Source: Parvibaculum sp963975745
Lineage (GTDB): Bacteria; Pseudomonadota; Alphaproteobacteria; Parvibaculales; Parvibaculaceae
Direction: 5' to 3'
Assembly: GCF_963975745.1 (NCBI RefSeq)
Contig: NZ_CAXBIB010000016.1
Location: 1-64,000 of the forward strand
Length of the DNA stretch: 64,000 bases
Program-made: the position numbers and the translations under genes
Shown here: one piece after another, positions 7,057-14,679 of the stretch
Position numbering within the stretch: position 1 is the first letter of the stretch
Layout of the letters: each line of letters opens with the position of its first letter
The notes under the pieces: generated by a model
Database searches by the model: none
What the model was told of the DNA's origin: nothing
The model's input: only the letters and a program-made list of their open reading frames with translations

Positions 7057-7596
7057 CTAAGTTCGCTTCATCCGGTAAAGCACATGGCGCCGCAGCTTGT
7101 GGCCGAGGGGCAGGTTCGGGTGGTCGAAATCGTCCTTCGGGTCGTGGGTCATGCCGAGGCGCCGCATGACGGCCTGGGAGCGGGTGTTGGCGGTGACGGT
7201 GAAGGAGACGATTTCGGGGAGGCCGGCGGCGAAGCCGTGGGCCAGCGCGGCGCGGGCGGCTTCCGAGGCGTAGCCTTTGCCCCAATGGGCCGGTGCGAGG
7301 CGCCAGCCGATCTCGACTGCAGGCGTGAAATGCGCCTCGAAGGTGACCGGGCGGATGCCGGTGAAGCCGATGAAGGGGGCGATGCCCGGCACTTCGAGGG
7401 CCCAGAAGCCATAGCCCATGATCTCGATGTCGGATTTCAGGATCTGCGCGACATTGTCGCTTTCGGCGCGGCTGAGCGTTCCCGGGAAATGCTCCATCAC
7501 TTTCGGGTCGGCCGACATGGCGGCGAAGGGCGCGGAGTCGGCCTCAACCCATGGCCGCAGGATCAGGCGTTCGGTCGTCAGCGTGGCGGGGGGCAT
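7057..7596 (-). CDS. GNAT N-acetyltransferase, RimJ/RimL type
   Basis: Product of 179 residues. The opening LTTERLILRPWVEADSAPF is the hallmark of the RimJ/RimL-like branch. The acetyl-CoA loop is represented by PAHWGKGYASEAARAAL, followed by VSFTVTANTRSQAVMRRLGM. The substrate (protein N-terminus, antibiotic or small amine) cannot be told from sequence. It converges on the antitoxin gene with only 2 nt between them, and is divergent from the thioesterase gene. Confidence 0.85.
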   Translation of the reverse strand: MPPATLTTERLILRPWVEADSAPFAAMSADPKVMEHFPGTLSRAESDNVAQILKSDIEIMGYGFWALEVPGIAPFIGFTGIRPVTFEAHFTPAVEIGWRLAPAHWGKGYASEAARAALAHGFAAGLPEIVSFTVTANTRSQAVMRRLGMTHDPKDDFDHPNLPLGHKLRRHVLYRMKRT

Positions 7597-7676
7597 GGCT
7601 TTCTCCTCGGCGGGGTGCGGAGTTTAACCGCAGCGCGGCTTCGGGTAAAAGCGGCGGCAGCCAAGGGGAGGGCAAG

Positions 7677-8114
7677 GTGGCCGATTTCAAGCCGGTGATG
7701 AGCGTCGAGGCGCTGGAGGATTTCATGGCGCGCGAGTTCCCGCAGATGCGCGAGGGCGGCGCGCTGACGCGGATCGAGGAAGTGGGGCCGGGTTTCGCGC
7801 GGCTCAGGCTCGCCTTTGACGAGCGCAATCTCAGGCCCGGGGGCACGATTTCGGGCCCGGCGATGATGGCGCTGGCCGATTATGCGATGTATGCGGCGGT
7901 GCTGGCGCATATCGGGCCGGTGGCGCTGGCGGTGACCACCAACCTGTCGATCAATTTCCTCAGGAAGCCGGCCCCGGCCGACATTCTGGGCGAGGCGCGG
8001 CTCCTGAAGCTCGGACGGGCGCTGGCGGTCGGCGAGATCGCGATGTGGCAGGAGGGGGCGGAGGGCGACCCGGTCGCCCATGCGGTTTCGACCTATTCGA
8101 TTCCGCCGAAGTGA
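7677..8114 (+). CDS. PaaI-type hotdog thioesterase
   Basis: A hotdog-fold acyl-CoA thioesterase of 145 residues from GTG 7677, which follows GGGGAGGG. The alternative ATG 7701 (MSVEAL) would remove 8 residues. The motif GGTISGPAMMALADYAMYAAV corresponds to the conserved helix and active-site region of the PaaI family; the usual HGG is replaced by GTISGP. NLSINFLRKPAPADI is the second core motif. The acyl substrate is unknown. Confidence 0.8.
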   Translation: MADFKPVMSVEALEDFMAREFPQMREGGALTRIEEVGPGFARLRLAFDERNLRPGGTISGPAMMALADYAMYAAVLAHIGPVALAVTTNLSINFLRKPAPADILGEARLLKLGRALAVGEIAMWQEGAEGDPVAHAVSTYSIPPK

Positions 8115-8148
8115 GGGGGGCTGGCGGCAAAGGCAGCCGTAAGTCTTT

Positions 8149-8181
8149 CTTCCCACCCGGCCCCCAGGGGCGGGTGGGAAG
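8149..8181. terminator. Perfect GC hairpin downstream of the thioesterase gene
   Basis: CTTCCCACCC (8149-8158) pairs with GGGTGGGAAG (8172-8181), and inner CCCC/GGGG extends the stem. No T-run follows on either strand, so it may be a hairpin repeat or a weak terminator. It resembles the GC-rich arm of the dispersed repeats elsewhere in the window. Confidence 0.4.
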
Positions 8182-8197
8182 ATGGGGCAGTGGATGT

Positions 8198-8215
8198 GGG
8201 GTATTATAATACCCC
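8198..8215. promoter_or_regulatory. Perfect 18-bp palindrome upstream of rplM
   Basis: GGGGTATTATAATACCCC is perfectly self-complementary, with an AT-only centre that contains TATAAT. It lies 57 nt upstream of the -35 box of the rplM promoter. It could be a binding site for a dimeric regulator or a second promoter. I cannot name a factor. Confidence 0.4.
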
Positions 8216-8271
8216 ATCGGCAAAAGCCTGTCATTTCAGCGTTTTTCGGGCCCCGGAGCGGCCGGATGTTG

Positions 8272-8300
8272 TTGACAGGTCCCCGGGGATCGCCTAGAAG
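8272..8300 (+). promoter_or_regulatory. Sigma-70-type promoter of rplM-rpsI
   Basis: A consensus -35 TTGACA (8272-8277), a 17-nt spacer and -10 TAGAAG (8295-8300) place the transcript start near 8307, giving a leader of about 50 nt before rplM. A consensus -35 with ideal spacing fits a strongly expressed ribosomal protein operon. Confidence 0.75.
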
Positions 8301-8312
8301 CAGCGCCGAACC

Positions 8313-8333
8313 GGGGTGGCGCTTTGCCGCCCC
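8313..8333 (+). promoter_or_regulatory. Leader hairpin in the rplM 5' UTR
   Basis: GGGGTGGC (8313-8320) pairs with GCCGCCCC (8326-8333), with one G-U pair, around loop GCTTT; TCTTTGATTT follows. It sits between the promoter and the rplM ribosome site. It could act as an attenuator or as a site for autogenous control, as is known for ribosomal operons. That role is inferred. Confidence 0.4.
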
Positions 8334-8358
8334 TCTTTGATTTGCAGGATGTTTCGCA

Positions 8359-8823
8359 ATGAAGACCTATTCCGCGAAAGCCTCGGAGATCGAGAAGAAG
8401 TGGATCGTGATCGATGCCGAAGGCATCGTGCTCGGCCGTCTTGCGTCCTATGTCGCCAATGTTCTGCGCGGCAAGACCAAGGTGACCTACACGCCTCATC
8501 TCGACTGCGGCGACAACGTGATCATCGTCAATGCGGCCAAGGTGGCTCTCACCGGCGCCAAATACGACGACAAGCGCTACTACCGCCATACGGGCCATCC
8601 CGGCGGCATCAAGGAAACCAGCCCGAAGCGCATTCTCGAAGGGCGCTTCCCGGAGCGCGTGCTGGAACTGGCGGTCAAGCGGATGATCCCGCGCGGGCCG
8701 CTCGGCCGCAAGCAGCTCGGCAACCTGCACATCTATGGCGGGCCCGAGCATCCGCATGAGGCGCAGCAGCCGCAGAAGATCGACTTCGCGGCGCGCAACC
8801 GCAAGAACGTCAGGATCGCATGA
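8359..8823 (+). CDS. rplM: 50S ribosomal protein L13
   Basis: The product has 154 residues, the usual bacterial length plus a short C-terminal tail. It begins MKTYSAKASEIEKKWIVIDA and contains the L13 motifs VLGRLAS, GDNVIIVNA and YYRHTGHPGGIK. VKRMIPRGPLGRKQLGNLHI is the conserved C-terminal region. L13 is an early-assembling 23S rRNA-binding protein. It overlaps rpsI by 4 nt, the standard rplM-rpsI operon, with promoter and leader hairpin just upstream. Confidence 0.99.
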   Translation: MKTYSAKASEIEKKWIVIDAEGIVLGRLASYVANVLRGKTKVTYTPHLDCGDNVIIVNAAKVALTGAKYDDKRYYRHTGHPGGIKETSPKRILEGRFPERVLELAVKRMIPRGPLGRKQLGNLHIYGGPEHPHEAQQPQKIDFAARNRKNVRIA

Positions 8824-9299
8824 CCATGTCCGAAACAACCACGCTTGAAGGCCTGAAAGAAGCGATCGCACCGGCGGCGGAAGCCGCGCCTGCGGAGCCC
8901 AAGCTCGACAAGTTCGGCCGCGCCTATGCGACCGGCAAGCGCAAGAACGCCGTTGCCCGCGTCTGGATCAAGCCGGGCTCGGGACGCATCAGCATCAACG
9001 GACGCACGCTCGAAGTCTATTTCGCGCGCCCGGTGCTCAGGATGATCCTCAACCAGCCGCTGGTGACCGCGCAGCGCGAAAAGCAGTACGACATCACCTG
9101 CACGGTGGTGGGCGGCGGCTTGTCGGGCCAGGCGGGCGCCATCCGCCACGGCATTTCGCGGGCGCTGACCTATTTCGAACCGGGCCTGCGTCCGGCGCTG
9201 AAGAAGGAAGGCTTCCTGACGCGCGACAGCCGCGTTGTCGAGCGCAAGAAATACGGCAAGGCGAAGGCCCGCCGCAGCTTCCAGTTCTCGAAGCGCTGA
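8820..9299 (+). CDS. rpsI: 30S ribosomal protein S9
   Basis: The product has 159 residues. An N-terminal extension rich in Ala, Glu and Pro (about 30 residues, common in alphaproteobacteria) precedes the S9 core. ATGKRKNAVARVWIKPG and the basic C-terminus KKYGKAKARRSFQFSKR, which reaches the P-site tRNA, are diagnostic. ATG 8820 overlaps rplM by 4 nt; ATG 8826 (MSETT) is an equally plausible start. A strong intrinsic terminator follows at 9319. Confidence 0.99.
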   Translation: MTMSETTTLEGLKEAIAPAAEAAPAEPKLDKFGRAYATGKRKNAVARVWIKPGSGRISINGRTLEVYFARPVLRMILNQPLVTAQREKQYDITCTVVGGGLSGQAGAIRHGISRALTYFEPGLRPALKKEGFLTRDSRVVERKKYGKAKARRSFQFSKR

Positions 9300-9318
9300 T
9301 CCCCTCCGGGGTTCACGG

Positions 9319-9353
9319 AAAGGCGCTTCGTGGAAACGAGGCGCCTTTTTTGT
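9319..9353 (+). terminator. Rho-independent terminator of rplM-rpsI
   Basis: AAAGGCGCTTCGT (9319-9331) pairs with ACGAGGCGCCTTT around loop GGAA, with one wobble pair, and runs into a T6 tract ending near 9351. Confidence 0.9.
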
Positions 9354-9362
9354 TTGTGGCTT

Positions 9363-9418
9363 CCCCCCACCCGATCCGCTGACGCGGATCGACCTCCCCG
9401 CGAGGGGGAGGTGGGACA
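9363..9418. repeat. Dispersed hairpin repeat, type B
   Basis: Layout: CCCCCCACCC, variable hairpin GATCCGCTGACGCGGATC, GACCTCCCC-GCGA-GGGGGAGGTGGG. Two further copies with other hairpin arms are at 11764-11818 (inverted) and 11868-11925. Confidence 0.75.
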
Positions 9419-9439
9419 CAAGTAGCGGAGCATGAAGAG

Positions 9440-10393
9440 ATGACCACGAAGGTTTTCATCGATGGCGAAGTGGGGACGACGGGATTGCAGATCCGGGCGC
9501 GGCTCGACGGGCGCGACGATCTGGAACTGATTTCGCTGGGCGAGGACAGGCGCAAGGATGCCGGTGCGCGGAAAGAGGCACTCAACGCCGCCGACATCGT
9601 GGTGCTGTGCCTGCCGGACGATGCGGCGAAGGAAGCCGTGTCGCTGATCGGGAACAAGACGACGCGCGTCATCGATGCCTCGACGGCGCATCGCGTGGCG
9701 CCGGGCTGGGTCTACGGCTTTCCCGAAATGACGGCGGCGCAACGGCAGCTCGTGTCGGGTGCTTCGCGCGTCACCAATCCCGGCTGCTATCCGACCGGCG
9801 CCATCGCGCTGACGCGGCCACTTGTGGAGGCGGGGCTGTTGCCGGCGGACTGGCCGCTCACCGTCAATGCGGTGTCGGGCTATTCGGGCGGCGGCAAGCA
9901 GATGATCGCCGAGTTCGAGGATCAGGCGTCGTCGAACTACACGCTCGAAGCCTTCCGCGCCTATGCGCTGGGCCTCGCGCACAAGCATGTGCCGGAGATG
10001 CAGCAGAATATGGGGCTCGACCATCCGCCGCTCTTCACACCGAATGTCGGGCGCTATGCGCAGGGCATGATCGTCGAGGTGCCACTGCAGCTCTGGGCGC
10101 TGCCGGGCACGCCGTCGCTGGCGCAAGTGCATGAGGTGCTGGCGGCGGCTTACGACGGGCAGCGGTTCGTGTCGGTTGCGCCGCTTGCAGAGAGTGCGGC
10201 GATGACCAAGCTCGACCCGGAAGGGTTGAACGGCTCGAACGAGATGAAGCTGTTCGTCTTCGGCAACGAGAAGACGAAGCAGGCGCGGCTGGTGGCGCTG
10301 CTCGACAATCTCGGCAAGGGCGCGTCGGGACAGGCGGTGCAGTGCCTCAACATCATGATCGGCGCCGATGAGGGGCTCGGCGTCAATCTTTGA
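9440..10393 (+). CDS. argC: N-acetyl-gamma-glutamyl-phosphate reductase, type 2
   Basis: The product has 317 residues, the short type 2 form. It reduces N-acetylglutamyl-phosphate to the semialdehyde with NADPH in arginine biosynthesis. The N-terminal nucleotide-binding motif is FIDGEVGTTGLQI. The catalytic cysteine is C116 in VTNPGCYPTG. HKHVPEM and FTPNVGRYAQGM match the catalytic domain of this subtype. It stands alone; other arg genes are not in the window. Linkage to rplM-rpsI is frequent in alphaproteobacteria, from general knowledge. Confidence 0.95.
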   Translation: MTTKVFIDGEVGTTGLQIRARLDGRDDLELISLGEDRRKDAGARKEALNAADIVVLCLPDDAAKEAVSLIGNKTTRVIDASTAHRVAPGWVYGFPEMTAAQRQLVSGASRVTNPGCYPTGAIALTRPLVEAGLLPADWPLTVNAVSGYSGGGKQMIAEFEDQASSNYTLEAFRAYALGLAHKHVPEMQQNMGLDHPPLFTPNVGRYAQGMIVEVPLQLWALPGTPSLAQVHEVLAAAYDGQRFVSVAPLAESAAMTKLDPEGLNGSNEMKLFVFGNEKTKQARLVALLDNLGKGASGQAVQCLNIMIGADEGLGVNL

Positions 10394-10405
10394 TGGAAGA
10401 GGTTT

Positions 10406-10801
10406 GCACGCGAAGCCGCGAAGACGCGAAGAAGAAAGGAAGAAGAAGGGTTTTCACGCGGAGACGCGGAGTCGCGGAGAAGAGAAGAAAAATTATTGCG
10501 CCTTCGGCGCGAAGACTCTTCCTGCATGAAGAAGAAAGAATTGTTCACGCAGAGGCGCAGAGACGCAGAGGTGCCATCAAGCGGGGCGAGGGCAGCAAAT
10601 CCAGCATGCGCCCTTTTTCTTTTTGCCGGGCTTTGCCCGGCAAAGAAAGTCAGGCGACAGGAAACGGCCGCTTGCCAAACATGCATTCCTCTCTGCGTCT
10701 CTGCGCCTCTGCGTGATACCTTCCCTTACTTCTTCTTCGCGTCTTCGCGGCTTCGCGTGCAAACCCTTCTTTTCTTCTCCGCGACTCCGCGTCTCCGCGT
10801 G
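10406..10801. repeat. Cluster of three short repeat modules, inverted and reshuffled
   Basis: Plus-strand modules: A GCACGCGAAGCCGCGAAGAC (10406-10436), B CACGCGGAGACGCGGAGTCG (10455-10487), C TTCACGCAGAGGCGCAGAGA (10544-10570). Near-exact reverse complements: C' 10691-10716, A' 10730-10760, B' 10769-10801. Read on the minus strand the order is B-A-C instead of A-B-C. A 10-bp hairpin GCCGGGC-TTT-GCCCGGC with flanking A/T pairs lies near 10622-10647 between the arms. The ORFs here are low-complexity readings of the repeats, so I call no gene from 10394 to 10812. Confidence 0.85.
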
Positions 10802-10812
10802 CCAATTCCTTC

Positions 10813-11655
10813 CTACATTCTGAGCAGGATGACGCCGGCGGCGACGATGGTGGCGGCGGCGACGGCGCGCCAGCCGAGGCCTTCCTTCAGCAGCAGGCCG
10901 GAGATGAGCGCGGCGAAGACGACGCTGGTTTCGCGCAAGGCGGCGACGGGGCCGAGCGGCGCCAGCGTCATCGCCCAGATCACCAGCCAGTAGGCGATCA
11001 CCGACATCACGCCGCCGGCAAAGCCGATGGCCATGGCGCGCTGCGGCACGAGGAACCTGCGGCCGCGGCGGGCGAGCACCAGCAGGAAGAAGATCAGCCC
11101 GTCGCCGGCGAAGAGCCAGATCACATAGATATGCGGGCTTTCGGCGACGCGGCCGCCAAGGCCGTCATTCAGCGTGTAGGCGGCGATGAAGAGCGAGGTG
11201 CCGAGCGCATAGGCGAGCGCGCGCGGGTCGTTGGGCAGGCCCGCGCCATTGGTGCGGCGGAAGGCGAGGCTGACAATGCCGATGGCGACCAGCGCGATGC
11301 CGACGAAAGCCGGCGTGGGCAGGATTTCGCCGAGCCAGACCGCGCCGATGATGGTGACGATCGCCGGCGCCAACCCGCGCGACAGCGGATAGACCTGGCC
11401 GAAATCTCCGTGTTCGTAGCATTTGACCAGGAAGAGCTTGTAGCCGGCATGGAGCAGGAAGGAGAGGGCGAGGATCTGCGCGACGTCCCAGCCGGGCAGG
11501 GGAATGAAGGGCAGGAAGGGCAGCGCGACGAGGCCCGTCGCCGCCGCAATCCAGCCCATCATCATCAGCCGGTCGGCGCCGGTCTTGACCAGCGCGTTCC
11601 AGGTGGCGTGCAGCAGGGCGGAGGCGAGGACGGCGAGGGTGACGGTCAGGGTCAA
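10813..11655 (-). CDS. EamA/DMT-family transporter
   Basis: Ten hydrophobic helices arranged as two EamA repeats. LLHATWNALVKTG opens the first, GDFGQVYPLSRGLAPAIVTIIGA closes it, and PLGPVAALRETSVVFAALISGLLLKEGLGWR closes the second. Family members export metabolites or amino acids across the inner membrane; the substrate cannot be assigned. The start is uncertain. TTG 11655 puts helix 1 at the N-terminus as in homologues but lacks a ribosome site. A GTG at 11763 would add an unusual Pro/Ser-rich extension of 36 residues. Confidence 0.8.
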   Translation of the reverse strand: MTLTVTLAVLASALLHATWNALVKTGADRLMMMGWIAAATGLVALPFLPFIPLPGWDVAQILALSFLLHAGYKLFLVKCYEHGDFGQVYPLSRGLAPAIVTIIGAVWLGEILPTPAFVGIALVAIGIVSLAFRRTNGAGLPNDPRALAYALGTSLFIAAYTLNDGLGGRVAESPHIYVIWLFAGDGLIFFLLVLARRGRRFLVPQRAMAIGFAGGVMSVIAYWLVIWAMTLAPLGPVAALRETSVVFAALISGLLLKEGLGWRAVAAATIVAAGVILLRM

Positions 11656-11763
11656 GGCGAGCGCTTTCGGCGGGACCGCGGGATGGCGGCACCCGGGGAG
11701 GCTAGCCTGTGGCGCTGAGTCTGCCGAGAGGGGATTTAGGCGAAGGGGTTTGCGCTGAACCAC

Positions 11764-11925
11764 TTCACCTCCCCCTCGCGGGGAGGTCGAAGGGCGAAGC
11801 CCTTCGGGTGGGGGGCTCGGCGACGAATGGTGGGTGCTGTGTATGCCGCGCGGCCGCGACCCCCACCCGAGAAATCCGCGTACCGCGAATTTCTCGACCT
11901 CCCCGCAAGGGGGAGGTGGAAGGTT
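11764..11925. repeat. Inverted pair of type B hairpin repeats
   Basis: Copy 1 (11764-11818, inverted) reads CACCTCCCCCTCGCGGGGAGGTC, hairpin CGAAGGGCGAAGCCCTTCG, GGTGGGGGG. Copy 2 (11868-11925) reads CCCCCACCC, hairpin arms GAGAAATCCGCG/CGCGAATTTCTC, GACCTCCCC-GCAA-GGGGGAGGTGG. Hairpin arms differ between copies but stay complementary. No gene is seen from about 11656 to 12067. Confidence 0.8.
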
Positions 11926-11948
11926 GGTTTCGGGTTCACCCGGTATTC

Positions 11949-11984
11949 GTCATTGCGAGGAGCGATAGCGACGAAGCAATCCAG
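11949..11984. repeat. CATTGCGAGGAGCG...GACGAAGCAATCC dispersed repeat
   Basis: CATTGCGAGGAGCGATAGCG continues to GACGAAGCAATCCAG; ATTGC and GCAAT form the outer pairing. This intergenic repeat type is widespread in proteobacterial genomes (from memory). Single copy here. Confidence 0.55.
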
Positions 11985-12067
11985 AAAGCCGCAAATTCCG
12001 AAGTTGCCGCTTTCTAATTTCTGTTTCGTTTGCGACGGGCGTCTTGAGCTTAATCCTGAAGTTGCAG

Positions 12068-12496
12068 CTAGCTGGAAATCTGAAGATCGTAGAGTTTTCC
12101 CTCTCGATCTCGACACACACCCAGTCCCGAGACACGCAGGCCGACCATCGAGTACTTGAATTCACATCGCATAGTCGTTCCGTCGCCGGCACTGAGATTT
12201 GCCACACCCATTCCGGATGCTGAATCGGACGTCAGGCGCCCACTGCTGCCAATTGCCGTTACACCGACGTGTCCTTGTTCGCTGAGATAGTATGTCTCGC
12301 CGCCGGCTGTTCGCATGACAGTCCACGGTCCTTCAAAAGTCCTGTCAGCGAACGCAACTTTCATCGTCCCCGAATTTTCGCCTGCATCCGCGGTGCCTCT
12401 TCCAATCAGCCCTGTTTCCTGTTCGACCAACGTGACATTGACGGTTGTGCACGCAGCCACCAAGGCCGCCAGACAGATCACTCCAAAATTTTTCAC
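12068..12496 (-). CDS. Small lipoprotein, unknown function
   Basis: GTG 12496 gives VKNFGVICLAALVAAC, a signal peptide with lipobox VAAC (Cys16), preceded by AAGGGAA. The mature part of about 125 residues is Gly/Thr-rich, with alternating polar and hydrophobic residues that suggest beta structure. It contains two further Cys (MRCEF and GVCRD) that could form a disulfide. No domain is recognised. The region is AT-richer than its neighbours and lies beside repeats, so it may be acquired. An in-frame ATG at 12571 adds 25 residues that would disrupt the signal peptide. Confidence 0.72.
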   Translation of the reverse strand: MKNFGVICLAALVAACTTVNVTLVEQETGLIGRGTADAGENSGTMKVAFADRTFEGPWTVMRTAGGETYYLSEQGHVGVTAIGSSGRLTSDSASGMGVANLSAGDGTTMRCEFKYSMVGLRVSGLGVCRDREGKLYDLQISS

Positions 12497-12601
12497 GGCC
12501 AATTCCCTTCGAGTTTCCAGGGCGAATTCGTCATGCAACAAATGGAGCGTCGCTGTGCGGCACCGCGCCAAGAACGGATAACCCGGGAGATATCGTATCC
12601 C

Positions 12602-14491
12602 TCAATCCTCGCTCTTCACCAGCACATAAGACCCCGGTGCGTCTTCCAGCACCTTCAGCTTGCCGTCGCCCGGTTTGCGCGCCGCGACCATTTCGCCTGA
12701 TTTTTCCGAGAGCCATTGTTCCCAGTCGGGCCACCATGAGCCCTTGTGGTCGGTCGCGCCTTCGAGCCATTCGGCGGCGGTGGCCGGCAGGTCGTCGTTC
12801 AGCCAGTGGTTGTACTTGTTCAGCGCGGGCGGGTTGATGACGCCGGCGATGTGGCCGGAGCCGGCGCAGATGAAGCGCACCGGGCCGCCGAAGAGTTTCG
12901 TTGCCTTGTAGACCGAGTTGTAGGGCGAGATGTGGTCCTCGCGGCTCGACTGCAGATAGACCGGCACCTTGACCTTGTGGAGGTCGAGCGTTTCGCCGCC
13001 GAGCTTCATGCGGCCTTCGGCGAGCTTGTTCTCGAGATAGCATTCGCGCAGATAGAAGACATGCATGGCGGACGGCAGGCGCGTCGCATCGGCGTTCCAG
13101 AACAGGATGTCGAAGGGCATCGGCTCGCGGCCGAGCAGGTAGTTGTTGACGACATAGTTCCAGATCAGGTCGTTGGAGCGCAGCATGTTGAAGGTCGAGG
13201 CCATGGTCGAGCCCTTCAGGTAGCCGCCTTCCTGATGCATCTGGCGTTCGATGTCGGCGATCTGTTCCTCGTCGATGAAGACCTTGAGTTCGCCGGCCTC
13301 GGTGAAGTCCATCTGGGCGACCAGGAAGGTCGCCGACGTGATGCGGGTGTCGCCGCGCGCCGCCATGTGGGCCAGCGCGCAGGCCAGCAGCGTGCCGCCG
13401 ATGCAATAGCCGACCGCGTTGACTTCCTTTTCGCCGGTCGCAAGTTCCACCGCGTCGAGTGCCGCATAGACGCCTTCGATCATGTAGTCCTCGAAGGTCT
13501 TCAGGGCGAGCTTCGCGTCCGGGTTGACCCAGCTGGCGATGAAGACCGTGTAGCCCTTGTCGAGCGCATGTTTGATGAAGGATTTTTCGGGCGTCAGGTC
13601 GAGGATGTAATATTTGTTGATCCAGGGCGGGAAGATCACCAGCGGGCGCTTGTGGACCTTTGCGGTCGAGGGCTCGTATTGAATGAGCTGCATCAGCTCG
13701 TTCTGGAAGACGACCTTGCCGGGTGTCGTCGCGATGTTCTCGCCGAGCCTGAAGGCCGACATGTCGGTCTGCTGGATGTCGATATGGCCGTGGCCGCGCT
13801 CGATGTCGTCGAGCAGGCGTTCCATGCCGGCGACCAGGTTCTCGCCGTTGGAGGCCAGCGTGGTGCGCAGGATTTCCGGATTGGTGAAGACGAAGTTGGA
13901 GGGCGAGACCGCATTGGCGATCTGGCGGACATAGAAATCGGCCTGTTCGCGCGTATGCGGGTCGATGCCCTCGGCGGCGCGGATGCGGTCGGTCAGCCAT
14001 TTGCCGGTCAGGAGATAGGATTGCTTCATCAGGTCGAAGACGATGTTCTCCTGCCAGTCGGGATCGCGGAAGCGCTTGTCGCTGCGGCTCGGCTCGGCGA
14101 CCGGGGCGACATCCTCGCCCAGCAGGAAGCGGCGGGTCATCGAACCGGCGAGATCGAGATAGCCCTGCCAGAGCGACAGCTGCGCCTCGACCAGGCGGGC
14201 GGGATTGGCCAGGTAGCTGCCGGCAACCGCCATCAGGGTGCGGGCGACGCGCTGGAACTCGTGCAGGTGGCGGTCGCCGCTGCCGGGCGAATCATCCGGC
14301 CGGGCCAGCAGGCGGGCGGCCTTCTGGCCGAGGGTCGCGGCGCGCAGCAGGTTGACGGCAAGCGCGCCCGGATCGGGCATCACGAAGCCCCGGGGCGTCT
14401 TTTCGGGGGCGGATTTGACGGTTGCGGTTTCGGCGGGGGCGGTTTCGGCGCGGGGGGCGGTCTTCTTGCGGCGGCTTTTTGGGGCGCTCAT
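12602..14491 (-). CDS. phaC: Class I polyhydroxyalkanoate synthase
   Basis: The product has 629 residues, a usual class I length. It polymerises (R)-3-hydroxyacyl-CoA into storage polyester on granules. The lipase-box-like GYCIGG holds the nucleophile C363. The catalytic Asp lies in SSREDHISPY and the His in AGSGHIAGVINPP. The N-terminal PhaC domain (DPDWQENIVFDLMKQSYLL) starts near residue 143, after a Lys/Ala/Pro-rich tail. ATG 14491 has AAGGA upstream; the longer frame to 14860 overlaps the divergent gene's promoter region and is unlikely. No phaA, phaB or phasin gene is nearby. Confidence 0.96.
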   Translation of the reverse strand: MSAPKSRRKKTAPRAETAPAETATVKSAPEKTPRGFVMPDPGALAVNLLRAATLGQKAARLLARPDDSPGSGDRHLHEFQRVARTLMAVAGSYLANPARLVEAQLSLWQGYLDLAGSMTRRFLLGEDVAPVAEPSRSDKRFRDPDWQENIVFDLMKQSYLLTGKWLTDRIRAAEGIDPHTREQADFYVRQIANAVSPSNFVFTNPEILRTTLASNGENLVAGMERLLDDIERGHGHIDIQQTDMSAFRLGENIATTPGKVVFQNELMQLIQYEPSTAKVHKRPLVIFPPWINKYYILDLTPEKSFIKHALDKGYTVFIASWVNPDAKLALKTFEDYMIEGVYAALDAVELATGEKEVNAVGYCIGGTLLACALAHMAARGDTRITSATFLVAQMDFTEAGELKVFIDEEQIADIERQMHQEGGYLKGSTMASTFNMLRSNDLIWNYVVNNYLLGREPMPFDILFWNADATRLPSAMHVFYLRECYLENKLAEGRMKLGGETLDLHKVKVPVYLQSSREDHISPYNSVYKATKLFGGPVRFICAGSGHIAGVINPPALNKYNHWLNDDLPATAAEWLEGATDHKGSWWPDWEQWLSEKSGEMVAARKPGDGKLKVLEDAPGSYVLVKSED

Positions 14492-14679
14492 CTGCGGTCC
14501 TTGGGGGCTTTTCGGGTCTTTGTCCAGCGATCGGGCCAGCAATCGATATGGGTCGCGGGGCGCTTGGTCACAGGCCCCGGGGCGACAAAATCTTTCGCTG
14601 GCCCAGCCTATACTATAGGCTTGCGCATGTCCGCCGGATGACAGGCGGGCGGCGCCATCAAATTCAGGGAGTTCGAGAG

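Noticed and set aside
10390..10993. Several ORFs of 60-178 codons in the repeat cluster
   Set aside because: They translate the CGCGAAG/CGCAGAG repeats into Arg/Ser-rich strings, lack ribosome sites and overlap each other on both strands.
12746..14641. 631-codon open frame opposite phaC
   Set aside because: Antisense shadow of phaC caused by high third-position GC; no recognisable protein motif.
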